Shown here piece by piece: positions 53,817-61,939 of a DNA stretch of 64,000 nt. The stretch's first letter is position 1. Every line of letters starts with the position of its first letter. The notes beneath the pieces are model-generated. The model was given only the letters and a program-made list of their open reading frames with translations, was not told the origin of the DNA and ran no database searches. The DNA comes from Chelatococcus albus (GTDB lineage Bacteria; Pseudomonadota; Alphaproteobacteria; Rhizobiales; Beijerinckiaceae): NCBI RefSeq assembly GCF_030067675.1, contig NZ_JASJEV010000015.1, positions 1 through 64,000 of the forward strand. Direction: 5' to 3'. A program made the translations under genes and the position numbers.

Positions 53817-54734
53817 ATGATCGGCTACGTTCTCAAGCGGCTCGGCCTTGCGCTCCTCGTGGCGCTCGCCGTCTCCGCAATCGCCTTCTTCCTCCTGCGC
53901 CTGTCGGGTGACGCGGCGACCGCCATCGCCGGCGAGGGCGCCCGCCAGGAGGACATCGAGCTCATCCGCAAGACCTACGGGCTCGATCGCCCGCTCGTCG
54001 TGCAGTATGTGGAGTGGCTGTGGCAGACGCTGAGGGGCGACTTCGGCACCTCGCTCTATTTCAAGACGCCGGTGAGCGCCCTCGTCCTCGACAAGTTGCC
54101 GACGACGATCGTCCTTGGCCTCACCTCGCTCGGCTTCGCCCTCCTCGTCTCGATCCCGCTCGGCGTGCTCGCCGCCGTCTATGCCAACAGCTGGATCGAC
54201 CGGCTGGCGCTCGCGATCGCCGTCGTCGGCCAGGCGCTGCCCAATTTCTTCTTCGCCCTCATCCTGGTGATGTTCTTCTCCATCACCCTGCGCTGGCTGC
54301 CGGTGTCAGGCTCTGATTCCTGGGCCCATTTCGTGATGCCCACGATCGCCCTCGGCTACTACGTGGCGCCGGCCTTCATGCGCCTCGTGCGCGCCGGCAT
54401 GATCGAGGTGCTCTCCGCCGACTACATCCGCACGGCCCGCGCCAAGGGCCTGCCGGCGCGCAGCGTCATCTTCAAGCACGCCCTGCGCAACGCCCTCGTG
54501 CCGGTGGTGGCGCTCACCGCGGTGCAGCTCGGCTTCCTGCTCGGCGGTTCGGTCGTCGTCGAAACCATCTTCGCCCTCGATGGCCTCGGCTACCTTGCCT
54601 ACCAGAGCATCACCTACAAGGACTTTCCGGTGATGCAGGTCGTCGTGCTGCTGCTCTCGGTGCTCTACGTGCTGCTGACGCTCCTCGCCGACGTCGCCAA
54701 TGCCTGGCTCGATCCGCGCATCCGGGTGGCCTGA
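53817..54734 (+). CDS. Dipeptide-type ABC transporter permease (DppB-like)
   Basis: 305 residues, about six membrane helices. The N-terminus MIGYVLKRLGLALLVALAVS is the standard DppB/OppB start. Also seen are GDFGTSLYFKTPVSALVLDKLP and the coupling segment TARAKGLPARSVIFKHALRN. It forms the channel with the next gene product; there is one base between its TGA and the next ATG. Confidence 0.93.
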   Translation: MIGYVLKRLGLALLVALAVSAIAFFLLRLSGDAATAIAGEGARQEDIELIRKTYGLDRPLVVQYVEWLWQTLRGDFGTSLYFKTPVSALVLDKLPTTIVLGLTSLGFALLVSIPLGVLAAVYANSWIDRLALAIAVVGQALPNFFFALILVMFFSITLRWLPVSGSDSWAHFVMPTIALGYYVAPAFMRLVRAGMIEVLSADYIRTARAKGLPARSVIFKHALRNALVPVVALTAVQLGFLLGGSVVVETIFALDGLGYLAYQSITYKDFPVMQVVVLLLSVLYVLLTLLADVANAWLDPRIRVA

Positions 54735-54735
54735 C

Positions 54736-55632
54736 ATGACCGACACCACCCTGTCCCTGCCCGAGGCGCCCGAGCCGTCCCCCGCGATGAAACTCCTGCG
54801 CCGCTTCCTCGGCCAGAAGGCCTTCGTCATCGGCACCGGCATCCTCGCCGTCATCGTCCTTCTCGCGCTCGCCGCACCGCTCATCGCCCCGCACGATCCC
54901 TATCTGCAGAACCTCGACCTGCGCACGATCCCGCCGGTCTGGTACGAGAAGGGCACGTGGGCGCATCCGCTCGGCACAGACCAGCTCGGGCGCGACTATC
55001 TCTCCCGCGTCGTCTACGGCGCCCGCATCTCGCTCCTCATCGGCGTGAGCGTCGTCGTCATCTCCGGCCTCATCGGCACGGCGCTCGGGCTCGCGGCCGG
55101 CTACTTCGGCGGCCGGGTGGATCTGCTCGTCACCTTCCTCGTCACGACACGCCTGTCGATGCCGGTGATCCTGGTGGCGCTCGCCGTCGTCGCCATGATC
55201 GGCGGCTCGCTGTGGATCGTCATCCTGGTCCTCGGCTTCCTGAAGTGGGACCGCTTCGCCGTCGTCATGCGCAGCGCCACGCAGCAGGTGCGCTCGCTCG
55301 ACTATGTGGCCGCGGCGGAATCGGCCGGCGCCTCGACGACCCGCATCGTGCTCGGCGAGGTCCTGCCCAACATCGCGCCGCATCTCATCGTCGTCGCCAC
55401 GCTCGAGGCGGCGAGCGCCATCCTGCTCGAGGCGGCGCTGTCCTTCCTCGGCCTCGGCGTGCAGCCGCCGCTCCCCTCCTGGGGGCTGATGATCTCGGAA
55501 GCCAAGGCCTACATGTTCTTCTCGTTCTGGCTCATCGCCATTCCGGGAACGGCGCTGGCGCTCCTCATCTTCGCCATCAACCTCGCGGGCGACGGCCTGC
55601 GCGACGTGATCTCGCCGGAAGGACGCGCCTGA
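54736..55632 (+). CDS. Dipeptide-type ABC transporter permease (DppC-like)
   Basis: 298 residues. Cytoplasmic N-terminus, then about six membrane helices, with HPLGTDQLGRDYLSRVVYGA and the coupling region EVLPNIAPHLIVVATLEAAS typical of DppC/OppC. The ATG at 54736 follows the DppB stop almost directly; the open frame upstream is antiphase to that gene. Confidence 0.93.
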   Translation: MTDTTLSLPEAPEPSPAMKLLRRFLGQKAFVIGTGILAVIVLLALAAPLIAPHDPYLQNLDLRTIPPVWYEKGTWAHPLGTDQLGRDYLSRVVYGARISLLIGVSVVVISGLIGTALGLAAGYFGGRVDLLVTFLVTTRLSMPVILVALAVVAMIGGSLWIVILVLGFLKWDRFAVVMRSATQQVRSLDYVAAAESAGASTTRIVLGEVLPNIAPHLIVVATLEAASAILLEAALSFLGLGVQPPLPSWGLMISEAKAYMFFSFWLIAIPGTALALLIFAINLAGDGLRDVISPEGRA

Positions 55633-55635
55633 GCG

Positions 55636-56622
55636 ATGAGCAGCTTGCAGAACGACGTCATCCTCGCCGTCGACGGGCTGAGCGTCGACATTGCTACCCA
55701 GCGCGGCACCCTGCACGCCGTGCGGGACATCTCCTTCGAGGTGAAGCGCGGCGAGACGCTCTGCCTCGTCGGCGAGTCCGGCTGCGGCAAGTCCATGACC
55801 TCGCTCGCAATCATGGACCTCCTGCCGAAGGGGGCGACGCGCCGGGCGAGGCGGCTCGCCTTCGCCGGGGAGGACCTCAGCCGGGCGGGCGCCAGGCGCA
55901 TCAACGCGCTGCGCGGCGACCGCATGGCGATGATCTTCCAGGAGCCGATGACGGCGCTCAATCCCGCCTACACCATCGGCAACCAGCTCGTCGAAGCCTA
56001 TCGTCTGCACCGCAAGGCGAGTGAGGCGGAGGCGCGCGAGCGTGCCGTCCACCTCCTCGGCAAGGTGGGCATCGCCTCCGCCGGCGAACGTCTCGGGCAG
56101 TATCCGCACCAGCTCTCGGGCGGCCTGCGCCAGCGCGTCATGATCGCTATGGCGCTGATGTGCGGCCCCGACCTCCTCATCGCCGACGAGCCGACGACCG
56201 CTCTCGACGTGACGATCCAGGCCCAGATCCTGCGCCTGCTCGCCGACCTGCAGCGCGAGCTCGGCATCGCCATGGTGCTCATCACCCACGACCTCGGCGT
56301 CGTGGCGCGCATCGCCGACCGGGTGGCGGTGATGTATGCCGGTCAGATCGTCGAGGAGGGCCCGACGGCCGCGCTCTTCGGCAATCCGCGGCACCCCTAC
56401 ACGCGCGGGCTCATCGACTGCATCCCCGTGCCCGGCCGCACGCAGCCCGGCGGCAAGCTCGGCGTCATCCCCGGCGTCGTGCCCTCGCTCGTGGGCGATG
56501 TCCGCGGCTGCAGCTTTCGCGACCGCTGCGCCTTCGCGCGCGAGGCCTGCGCCGCCGCGCCGCCCGTGCACCGCGCTCCGGACGGCCAGAGCTGGCGCTG
56601 CATCCTGGAGAACGCGGCATGA
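55636..56622 (+). CDS. Peptide ABC transporter ATP-binding protein (DppD-like)
   Basis: 328 residues. Walker A GESGCGKS at about 51-58, signature LSGGLRQRVMIAMAL, Walker B LLIADEPTTALD, H-loop THDLG. The C-terminal oligopeptide-transporter extension contains a Cys-rich stretch (GCSFRDRCAFAREAC) that in DppD-type proteins binds an iron-sulfur cluster. Overlaps the next gene by four bases (ATGA). Confidence 0.93.
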   Translation: MSSLQNDVILAVDGLSVDIATQRGTLHAVRDISFEVKRGETLCLVGESGCGKSMTSLAIMDLLPKGATRRARRLAFAGEDLSRAGARRINALRGDRMAMIFQEPMTALNPAYTIGNQLVEAYRLHRKASEAEARERAVHLLGKVGIASAGERLGQYPHQLSGGLRQRVMIAMALMCGPDLLIADEPTTALDVTIQAQILRLLADLQRELGIAMVLITHDLGVVARIADRVAVMYAGQIVEEGPTAALFGNPRHPYTRGLIDCIPVPGRTQPGGKLGVIPGVVPSLVGDVRGCSFRDRCAFAREACAAAPPVHRAPDGQSWRCILENAA

Positions 56623-57596
56623 CTGCCCTCATCGAAGCCCGCGCCCTCACCCGGTCCTTCGCGGTCAGCCAGGGCCTGTTCAAGGGCAAGCGCACGCTGC
56701 ACGCGGTGAACGGCATCTCGCTCGACATCCGCCGCGGCGAGGTGCTCGGCATCGTTGGCGAATCCGGCTGCGGCAAGTCCACGCTGGCGCGCATGCTGCT
56801 CGGCCTCCTGCCGCCGAGCGCGGGCGCCATCACGCTCGAGGGCGAGGACATCCGCGCCCTCGGCCGCAAGGCCATGGCGCGGCGCGTGCAGCCGGTGTTC
56901 CAGGACCCCTATTCCTCGCTCAACCCGCGCCGCTCCATTGCCTCCATCGTGGCGCTGCCGCTCGAGGTGCACGGCATCGGCACGGCGGCCGAGCGCCGGC
57001 GCACGGCTGTCGACATGCTCGACAAGGTCGGGCTGCCGCAGCGCTTCGCCGACCGCTACCCGCGTGAATTGTCCGGCGGCCAGCGCCAGCGCGTGGCGAT
57101 CGCCCGCGCGCTCGTCATGAAGCCCGAGGTCGTCGTCTGCGACGAGCCCACCTCGGCGCTCGACGTCTCCGTGCAGTCGCAGATCCTCAACCTGCTCATG
57201 GACCTGCGCCGCGAGCTCAACCTCACCTACGTCTTCATCAGCCACAATCTCGCGGTGGTGGAGCACATCGCGACGCGCGTCGCGGTGATGTACCTCGGCC
57301 GCGTCGTCGAGCTCGCCGAGACCGCAGCGCTGTTCAGCGCGCCGCGCCACCCTTACACGAAGGCGCTGCTCGCCTCCGTGCTCACGCCGGAGCCCGGCCA
57401 GGGCATTCCGGAAACGGGACTCGGGCTTGCCTTCCCCGACCCGCTCCATCCGCCGTCGGGCTGCCCCTTCCACCCGCGCTGCCCGGAGCGGCTGCCGCAA
57501 TGCGCGAGCGTCGTGCCGCCCTTCCTGCGCGACGGGCGCGGCGCCGTCTCCTGCCACCTGCACGGGCCCGCCATGGATCCGGCCGCCGCCCACTGA
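56619..57596 (+). CDS. Peptide ABC transporter ATP-binding protein (DppF-like)
   Basis: 325 residues from the ATG at 56619; the frame is open far upstream only as antiphase to DppD. Walker A GESGCGKSTLAR at about 48, signature LSGGQRQRVAIARAL, Walker B VVVCDEPTSALDVS, H-loop SHNLA, and the Cys-containing C-terminal extension (GCPFHPRCPERLPQC). It pairs with DppD to drive import. Confidence 0.93.
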   Translation: MTALIEARALTRSFAVSQGLFKGKRTLHAVNGISLDIRRGEVLGIVGESGCGKSTLARMLLGLLPPSAGAITLEGEDIRALGRKAMARRVQPVFQDPYSSLNPRRSIASIVALPLEVHGIGTAAERRRTAVDMLDKVGLPQRFADRYPRELSGGQRQRVAIARALVMKPEVVVCDEPTSALDVSVQSQILNLLMDLRRELNLTYVFISHNLAVVEHIATRVAVMYLGRVVELAETAALFSAPRHPYTKALLASVLTPEPGQGIPETGLGLAFPDPLHPPSGCPFHPRCPERLPQCASVVPPFLRDGRGAVSCHLHGPAMDPAAAH

Positions 57597-57608
57597 GGAG
57601 AGCCGACC

Positions 57609-59075
57609 ATGAGCCTTGCTGCGACGAAACCCTTGGGAAGCGTGGTGGGCAAGGCGCCGGAGCTCTGCCGCCGCAGCGCAACGGCGCTCGCCGCGCTCAT
57701 CCGCCGGCGGCAGGTGTCGTCGCGGGAGGTCGTCTCGGCCTTCCTCGACCAGATCGACGCGGTGAACCCCCGCTACAACGCCATCGTCGCGCTCAGGCCG
57801 CGCGCCGAAGTCCTCGCCGAGGCGGATGCAGCCGACGCCGCCATTGCCCGGGGCGAGGCGGTCGGCCCGCTGCACGGCCTGCCGCAGGCGATCAAGGACC
57901 TCGCGCTCACGAAGGGCCTCACCACCACGTTCGGCTCGCCCCTCTTCGCCGATTTCGTGCCGCCCGCGGACAGCGTCAGCGTCGAGCGCATCCGCAAGGC
58001 CGGCGCCATCATCATCGGCAAGACCAACACGCCGGAATTCGGCCTCGGCTCGCACACCTACAACCCGGTCTACGGCGCGACGCGTAACGCCTATGATCCG
58101 AGCCGCACGGCCGGCGGATCGAGCGGCGGCGCGGCGGTGGCGCTCGCGACGCGCATGCTGCCCGTCGCCGACGGCAGCGATTTCGGCGGCTCGCTGCGCA
58201 ACCCGGCCGCCTTCAACAACATCTTCGGCTTCCGCCCGTCGCAGGGGCGCGTGCCGAACGCGCCGGCGCTCGAGAGCTTTCTGTCGCAGTTCGGCTACGA
58301 GGGGCCGATGGCGCACAACGTCGAGGACCTCGCCCTGCTGCTCTCGGTGCAGGCGGGCTACGACGCGCGCGCCCCGCTCTCGCTTGACGGGGGCGACCAT
58401 CGCTATGCGGTGCGGCTGCAGGCTGACCCCCGCTGCAGGCGCATCGCCTGGCTCGGCGACCTCGGCGGGCATCTCGCCATGGAGCCGGGCATTCTCGACC
58501 TCTGCCGCCAGGGGCTCTCGCTTCTTGGCGAGATCGGCTGCACGGTCGAGGAGACGGTGCCCGCCTTCGACTTCGAGAAGCTGTGGCGGGCCTTCGTCAC
58601 GCTGCGCCACCTCACCGTCGGCGGCAAGCTGAAGCCGCTCCATGACGACCCGGGCAAGCGCGCGCTGCTCAAGCCCGAGGCGCAATGGGAGATCGAGGGC
58701 GGCTACCGCCTGTCGGCCTACGACGTCTATGCAGCGAGCGAGACGCGCACCGCCTGGTACGCGACGGTGCTGAAGCTCTTCGAGACCTGCGACTATCTGG
58801 CCCTGCCGACGGCGCAGGTCTTCCCCTTCCCCGTCGAGGAGCACTGGCCCCGCGAGGTCGCCGGCCGGCACATGGATTCCTACCATCGCTGGATGGAGGT
58901 GGTGGCGCCGGTGACGCTCTCCGGCTGCCCGGTGATCAGCCTGCCCGTCGGCTTCGACGGCCGCAGCCTGCCGATGGGCATGCAGCTCGTCGGCCGCCCG
59001 CGCGACGACCTCTCAGTCCTGCAGCTCGCGCAGGCCTACGAGCAGGCGTGCCCCTGGCTCGCCGCGACGCCCTAG
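57609..59075 (+). CDS. Amidase-signature family hydrolase
   Basis: 488 residues. The amidase-signature catalytic triad is visible: Lys about 95 in AIKDLALTKG, and the cis-Ser and nucleophile Ser region GGSSGGAAVALATRM with DGSDFGGSLRNPAAFNN. These cytoplasmic enzymes hydrolyse carboxamides; the substrate is not predictable. It starts 12 bases after the importer's last gene (GAGGAG ribosome site), so the imported compound is probably an amide that is hydrolysed here and then by the M20 enzyme. Confidence 0.9.
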   Translation: MSLAATKPLGSVVGKAPELCRRSATALAALIRRRQVSSREVVSAFLDQIDAVNPRYNAIVALRPRAEVLAEADAADAAIARGEAVGPLHGLPQAIKDLALTKGLTTTFGSPLFADFVPPADSVSVERIRKAGAIIIGKTNTPEFGLGSHTYNPVYGATRNAYDPSRTAGGSSGGAAVALATRMLPVADGSDFGGSLRNPAAFNNIFGFRPSQGRVPNAPALESFLSQFGYEGPMAHNVEDLALLLSVQAGYDARAPLSLDGGDHRYAVRLQADPRCRRIAWLGDLGGHLAMEPGILDLCRQGLSLLGEIGCTVEETVPAFDFEKLWRAFVTLRHLTVGGKLKPLHDDPGKRALLKPEAQWEIEGGYRLSAYDVYAASETRTAWYATVLKLFETCDYLALPTAQVFPFPVEEHWPREVAGRHMDSYHRWMEVVAPVTLSGCPVISLPVGFDGRSLPMGMQLVGRPRDDLSVLQLAQAYEQACPWLAATP

Positions 59076-59105
59076 GCGCCCGGCCGATCGCCCGAAGCGT
59101 GCCGC

Positions 59106-59135
59106 GGAGCCGGCAGGACAGGAGCCGGCAGGACA
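59106..59135. repeat. 15-bp exact tandem duplication before the M20 gene
   Basis: GGAGCCGGCAGGACA occurs at 59106-59120 and again at 59121-59135, abutting. It lies in the 90-base amidase-M20 gap, 30 bases before the chosen start. Confidence 0.75.
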
Positions 59136-59165
59136 AACGTGGATATCCGAGGAGAAGAGCCCGAC

Positions 59166-60563
59166 ATGACCCGTGAAGCGGCCATCGCGCGCGCCGAGGA
59201 CTATTTCGATTCCGGCGCCTTCAAGAGCGACCTCGCCCGCCTCGTCGCCATGCCGACCGAGAGCCAGAACCCGGAGCGGGCGGCCGTGCTCACAGCCTAT
59301 GTCGAGGCGGAGATGCGCCCGCTCCTCCAAGGCCTCGGCTTCGCCTGCCGGACGCTCACCCATCCGCGCGCCAAGGGGCCCTTCCTCTATGCCGAGCGCA
59401 TCGAGGACGAGGCCCTGCCGACCGTCTTCGGCTACGGCCACGGTGACGTCATCCGCGGGCTCGACAAGGATTGGGCGGACGGGCTCTCGCCCTGGACGCT
59501 GACGGAGGTGGGCGACCGCTGGTACGGCCGCGGCGTCGTCGACAACAAGGGCCAGCACGTCATCAATATCGCGGCGCTGCGCGCCGTGCTCGAGACGCGG
59601 GGGCGGCTCGGCTTCAACGCCAAATATCTCATCGAGATGGGCGAGGAAATGGGCTCGCCGGGCCTGCGCGAGCTGTGCAGCGAGCAGAAGGACCTCTTCC
59701 GGGCCGACATCCTCCTCGGCTCCGACGGGCCGCGGCTCAACGCCGAGCGCCCCACCGTCTTCCTCGGCTCGCGCGGCGGCGTGACCTTCGATCTGACGAT
59801 CGACGCCCGCGAGGGTGGCCATCATTCCGGCAACTGGGGCGGCCTCCTCTCGGATCCCGCCATCCAGCTCGCCCATGCGATTTCGACCATCGTCTCGCCC
59901 ACGGGGCAGATCCGCATCCACGAATGGGTGCCGAAGGAGCTGCCCGAGAGCGTGCGCCGCGTGCTCGCGGACTGCGAGGTGGACGGCGGGCCGGACGGTC
60001 CGGCGATCGACCCCGACTGGGGCGAGCCGGGCCTCACCCCGGCCGAGCAGGTCTTCGGCTGGTGCTCCTTCGACGTGCTCGCCATGAAGGCCGGCAATCC
60101 CGACACGCCGGTCAACGCCGTGCCGCCGCGGGCCTGGGCGCGCTGCCAATTGCGCTTCGTCGTCGGCATCGATCCCGACGAGGTGCTGCCGGCGCTCCGC
60201 CGCCACCTCGCCCGCCACGGCTTTTCCATGGTGCGGGTGGAGAAGAGCCGCGACGAGATCTTCCAGGCCACGCGGCTCGACCCGGAGGACGCCTGGGTAA
60301 CCTGGGCGGTCGACTCGATGCGCCGGACCACGGGCAAGAAGCCGGCCATCCTGCCCAATCTTGGCGGCTCGCTGCCGAACGACATCTTCTCCGAGATCCT
60401 CGGCCTGAAGACGATCTGGGTGCCGCATTCCTATCCGGGCTGCTCGCAGCACGCGCCGAACGAGCATCTGCCGGTGGCCATCGCCCGCGAGGGCCTCGCC
60501 CTCATGGCCGGCCTCTACTGGGACCTCGGCAACGGCACCACGCCGCCACTGTGCCGCGCCTGA
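59166..60563 (+). CDS. M20-family metallopeptidase
   Basis: 465 residues from the ATG at 59166 (GAGGAGAAG about 9-17 bases upstream); a GTG at 59139 would add nine residues. Di-zinc peptidase of the M20/ArgE/DapE/CPG2 family. Likely metal ligands are His in GYGHGDV, Asp in GRGVVDNKGQ, Glu in EMGEEMGSPG, Asp in LGSDGP, and the late His in CSQHAPNEH. Dimerisation (lid) domain at about 205-345. It hydrolyses an amide or peptide bond in the cytoplasm. Last gene of the importer operon, followed by a palindromic repeat element. Confidence 0.9.
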   Translation: MTREAAIARAEDYFDSGAFKSDLARLVAMPTESQNPERAAVLTAYVEAEMRPLLQGLGFACRTLTHPRAKGPFLYAERIEDEALPTVFGYGHGDVIRGLDKDWADGLSPWTLTEVGDRWYGRGVVDNKGQHVINIAALRAVLETRGRLGFNAKYLIEMGEEMGSPGLRELCSEQKDLFRADILLGSDGPRLNAERPTVFLGSRGGVTFDLTIDAREGGHHSGNWGGLLSDPAIQLAHAISTIVSPTGQIRIHEWVPKELPESVRRVLADCEVDGGPDGPAIDPDWGEPGLTPAEQVFGWCSFDVLAMKAGNPDTPVNAVPPRAWARCQLRFVVGIDPDEVLPALRRHLARHGFSMVRVEKSRDEIFQATRLDPEDAWVTWAVDSMRRTTGKKPAILPNLGGSLPNDIFSEILGLKTIWVPHSYPGCSQHAPNEHLPVAIAREGLALMAGLYWDLGNGTTPPLCRA

Positions 60564-60630
60564 GCCGTACGCAAGGGGGCGGCCCCGGGGGGAGCGCAAC
60601 CTGACGGAAGAGCTGCGCCTCTCCTTCCCT

Positions 60631-60718
60631 TGTCATGGCCGGGCTCGTCCCGGCCATTCAGATCGCCGGACGCGGCGCCCTTCCGATCGGGATCCCCGGG
60701 GCAGGCCCGGGGATGACA
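60631..60718. repeat. Composite REP/BIME-like palindromic element
   Basis: Two perfect 9-bp-arm hairpins, ATGGCCGGG/CCCGGCCAT (60635-60657) and ATCCCCGGG/CCCGGGGAT (60692-60714), are framed by TGTCAT and ATGACA. It lies between the convergent M20 and amino-acid-binding genes and probably doubles as a bidirectional terminator. Confidence 0.75.
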
Positions 60719-60839
60719 GGTGAGGATCGGCACGAAGCCGGCAAGCTTCGAGGTCGAACGTGACGGCCCCTTGCGCCCGGGGCGCCGCCGCGAAGCCCCC
60801 CGCCAGGTGGCCCGGCGGAGGCGCTCCTCTGAAACGAAC

Positions 60840-61853
60840 TCAGCGCACCGGCGGGGCGTATTGCAGGCCGCCCTTGTTCCAGAGCTCGTTGGCGCCGCGC
60901 TTGACCTTGAGAGGGGTCTTCTCGCCGAAGTTGTTCTCGAAGACCTCGCCGTAGTTGCCCACCGCCTTGACGATGCGCACGACCCAGTCGTTCGTCAGGC
61001 CGATCGACTCGCCGAACTTGCCCTCGGTGCCCAGGAGGCGCTTCACCTCGGGATTGTCGCTCTCCTTCATGCGGTCGACGTTCGCCTGCGTGATGCCGAG
61101 CTCCTCGGCGTTGACGAGGGCGAAATGCGTCCACTTGACGATGTCGAACCACTGGTCGTCGCCGTGGCGCACCACGGGGCCGAGCGGCTCCTTGGAGATG
61201 AGCTCGGGCATCACGACATGCTCGTCGGGCTTCGCCAGGCGCAGGCGCTGGCCGTAGATGGCGGAGGCGTCCGTGGTATAGGCGTCGCAGCGCCCGGACT
61301 CGTAGGCCTTGATCGTCTCCTCGGAGCCCGCGAAGGTGACGAGCTCGTACTTCTGGTTGTTGGCGCGGAAGAAGTCGGCGAGGTTGAGCTCGGTGGTCGT
61401 GCCCTGCTCCGTGCAGATCGTGGCGCCGTTGAGCTCCTTGGCCGATTTCACGGCGAGCTTCCTGTGCACCATGAAGCCCTGGCCGTCGTAATAGCTCACG
61501 CCGACGAAATTGAAGCCGAGCGAGGTGTCGCGCGCCATCGTCCAGGTGGAGTTGCGGGCGAGCATGTCGGCGTCGCCCGACTGCAGGGCGGTGAAGCGGT
61601 CCTTCGCCGAGAGCGGGATGAACTTCACCTTGTTCGGATCGTTGAAGATCGCCGCCGCCACCGCGCGGCAATAATCGACGTCGAAGCCCTTCCACACGCC
61701 CTTGTCGTCCGGCTGGGCAAAGCCCGCGAGGCCCGTGTGCGTGCCACACTTGAGGAAGCCGTTCTGCTTGACGTTGTCGAGCGTGCCGGCGGAAGCGCCA
61801 CCGATGACCAGGGACGCCGCCAGCGCAGCGCCGCCGAAAGGAAGTGCCCTCAT
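60840..61853 (-). CDS. Amino-acid ABC transporter substrate-binding protein (AapJ/BztA type)
   Basis: 337 residues. Signal peptide about 1-22 (GGAALAASLVIGGASAG), then an SBP_bac_3 domain of the general L-amino-acid group (FLKCGTHTGLAGFAQPDD, GFDVDYCRAVAAAIF, QSGDADMLARNSTWTMARD, KVKRGANELW near the end). It should bind polar amino acids in the periplasm. The usual aapQMP permease and ATPase genes do not follow; convergent M20 lies downstream. ATG at 61853 chosen because it gives the signal peptide directly. Confidence 0.92.
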   Translation of the reverse strand: MRALPFGGAALAASLVIGGASAGTLDNVKQNGFLKCGTHTGLAGFAQPDDKGVWKGFDVDYCRAVAAAIFNDPNKVKFIPLSAKDRFTALQSGDADMLARNSTWTMARDTSLGFNFVGVSYYDGQGFMVHRKLAVKSAKELNGATICTEQGTTTELNLADFFRANNQKYELVTFAGSEETIKAYESGRCDAYTTDASAIYGQRLRLAKPDEHVVMPELISKEPLGPVVRHGDDQWFDIVKWTHFALVNAEELGITQANVDRMKESDNPEVKRLLGTEGKFGESIGLTNDWVVRIVKAVGNYGEVFENNFGEKTPLKVKRGANELWNKGGLQYAPPVR

Positions 61854-61939
61854 TGACCGTTTCCTCTCTCCCGTTGACTGAGAACCTGCGGGCTTCGTCG
61901 CCCGTCTTGCCGTGATGTCCGCCCCCGCCGCGCGCCCGC

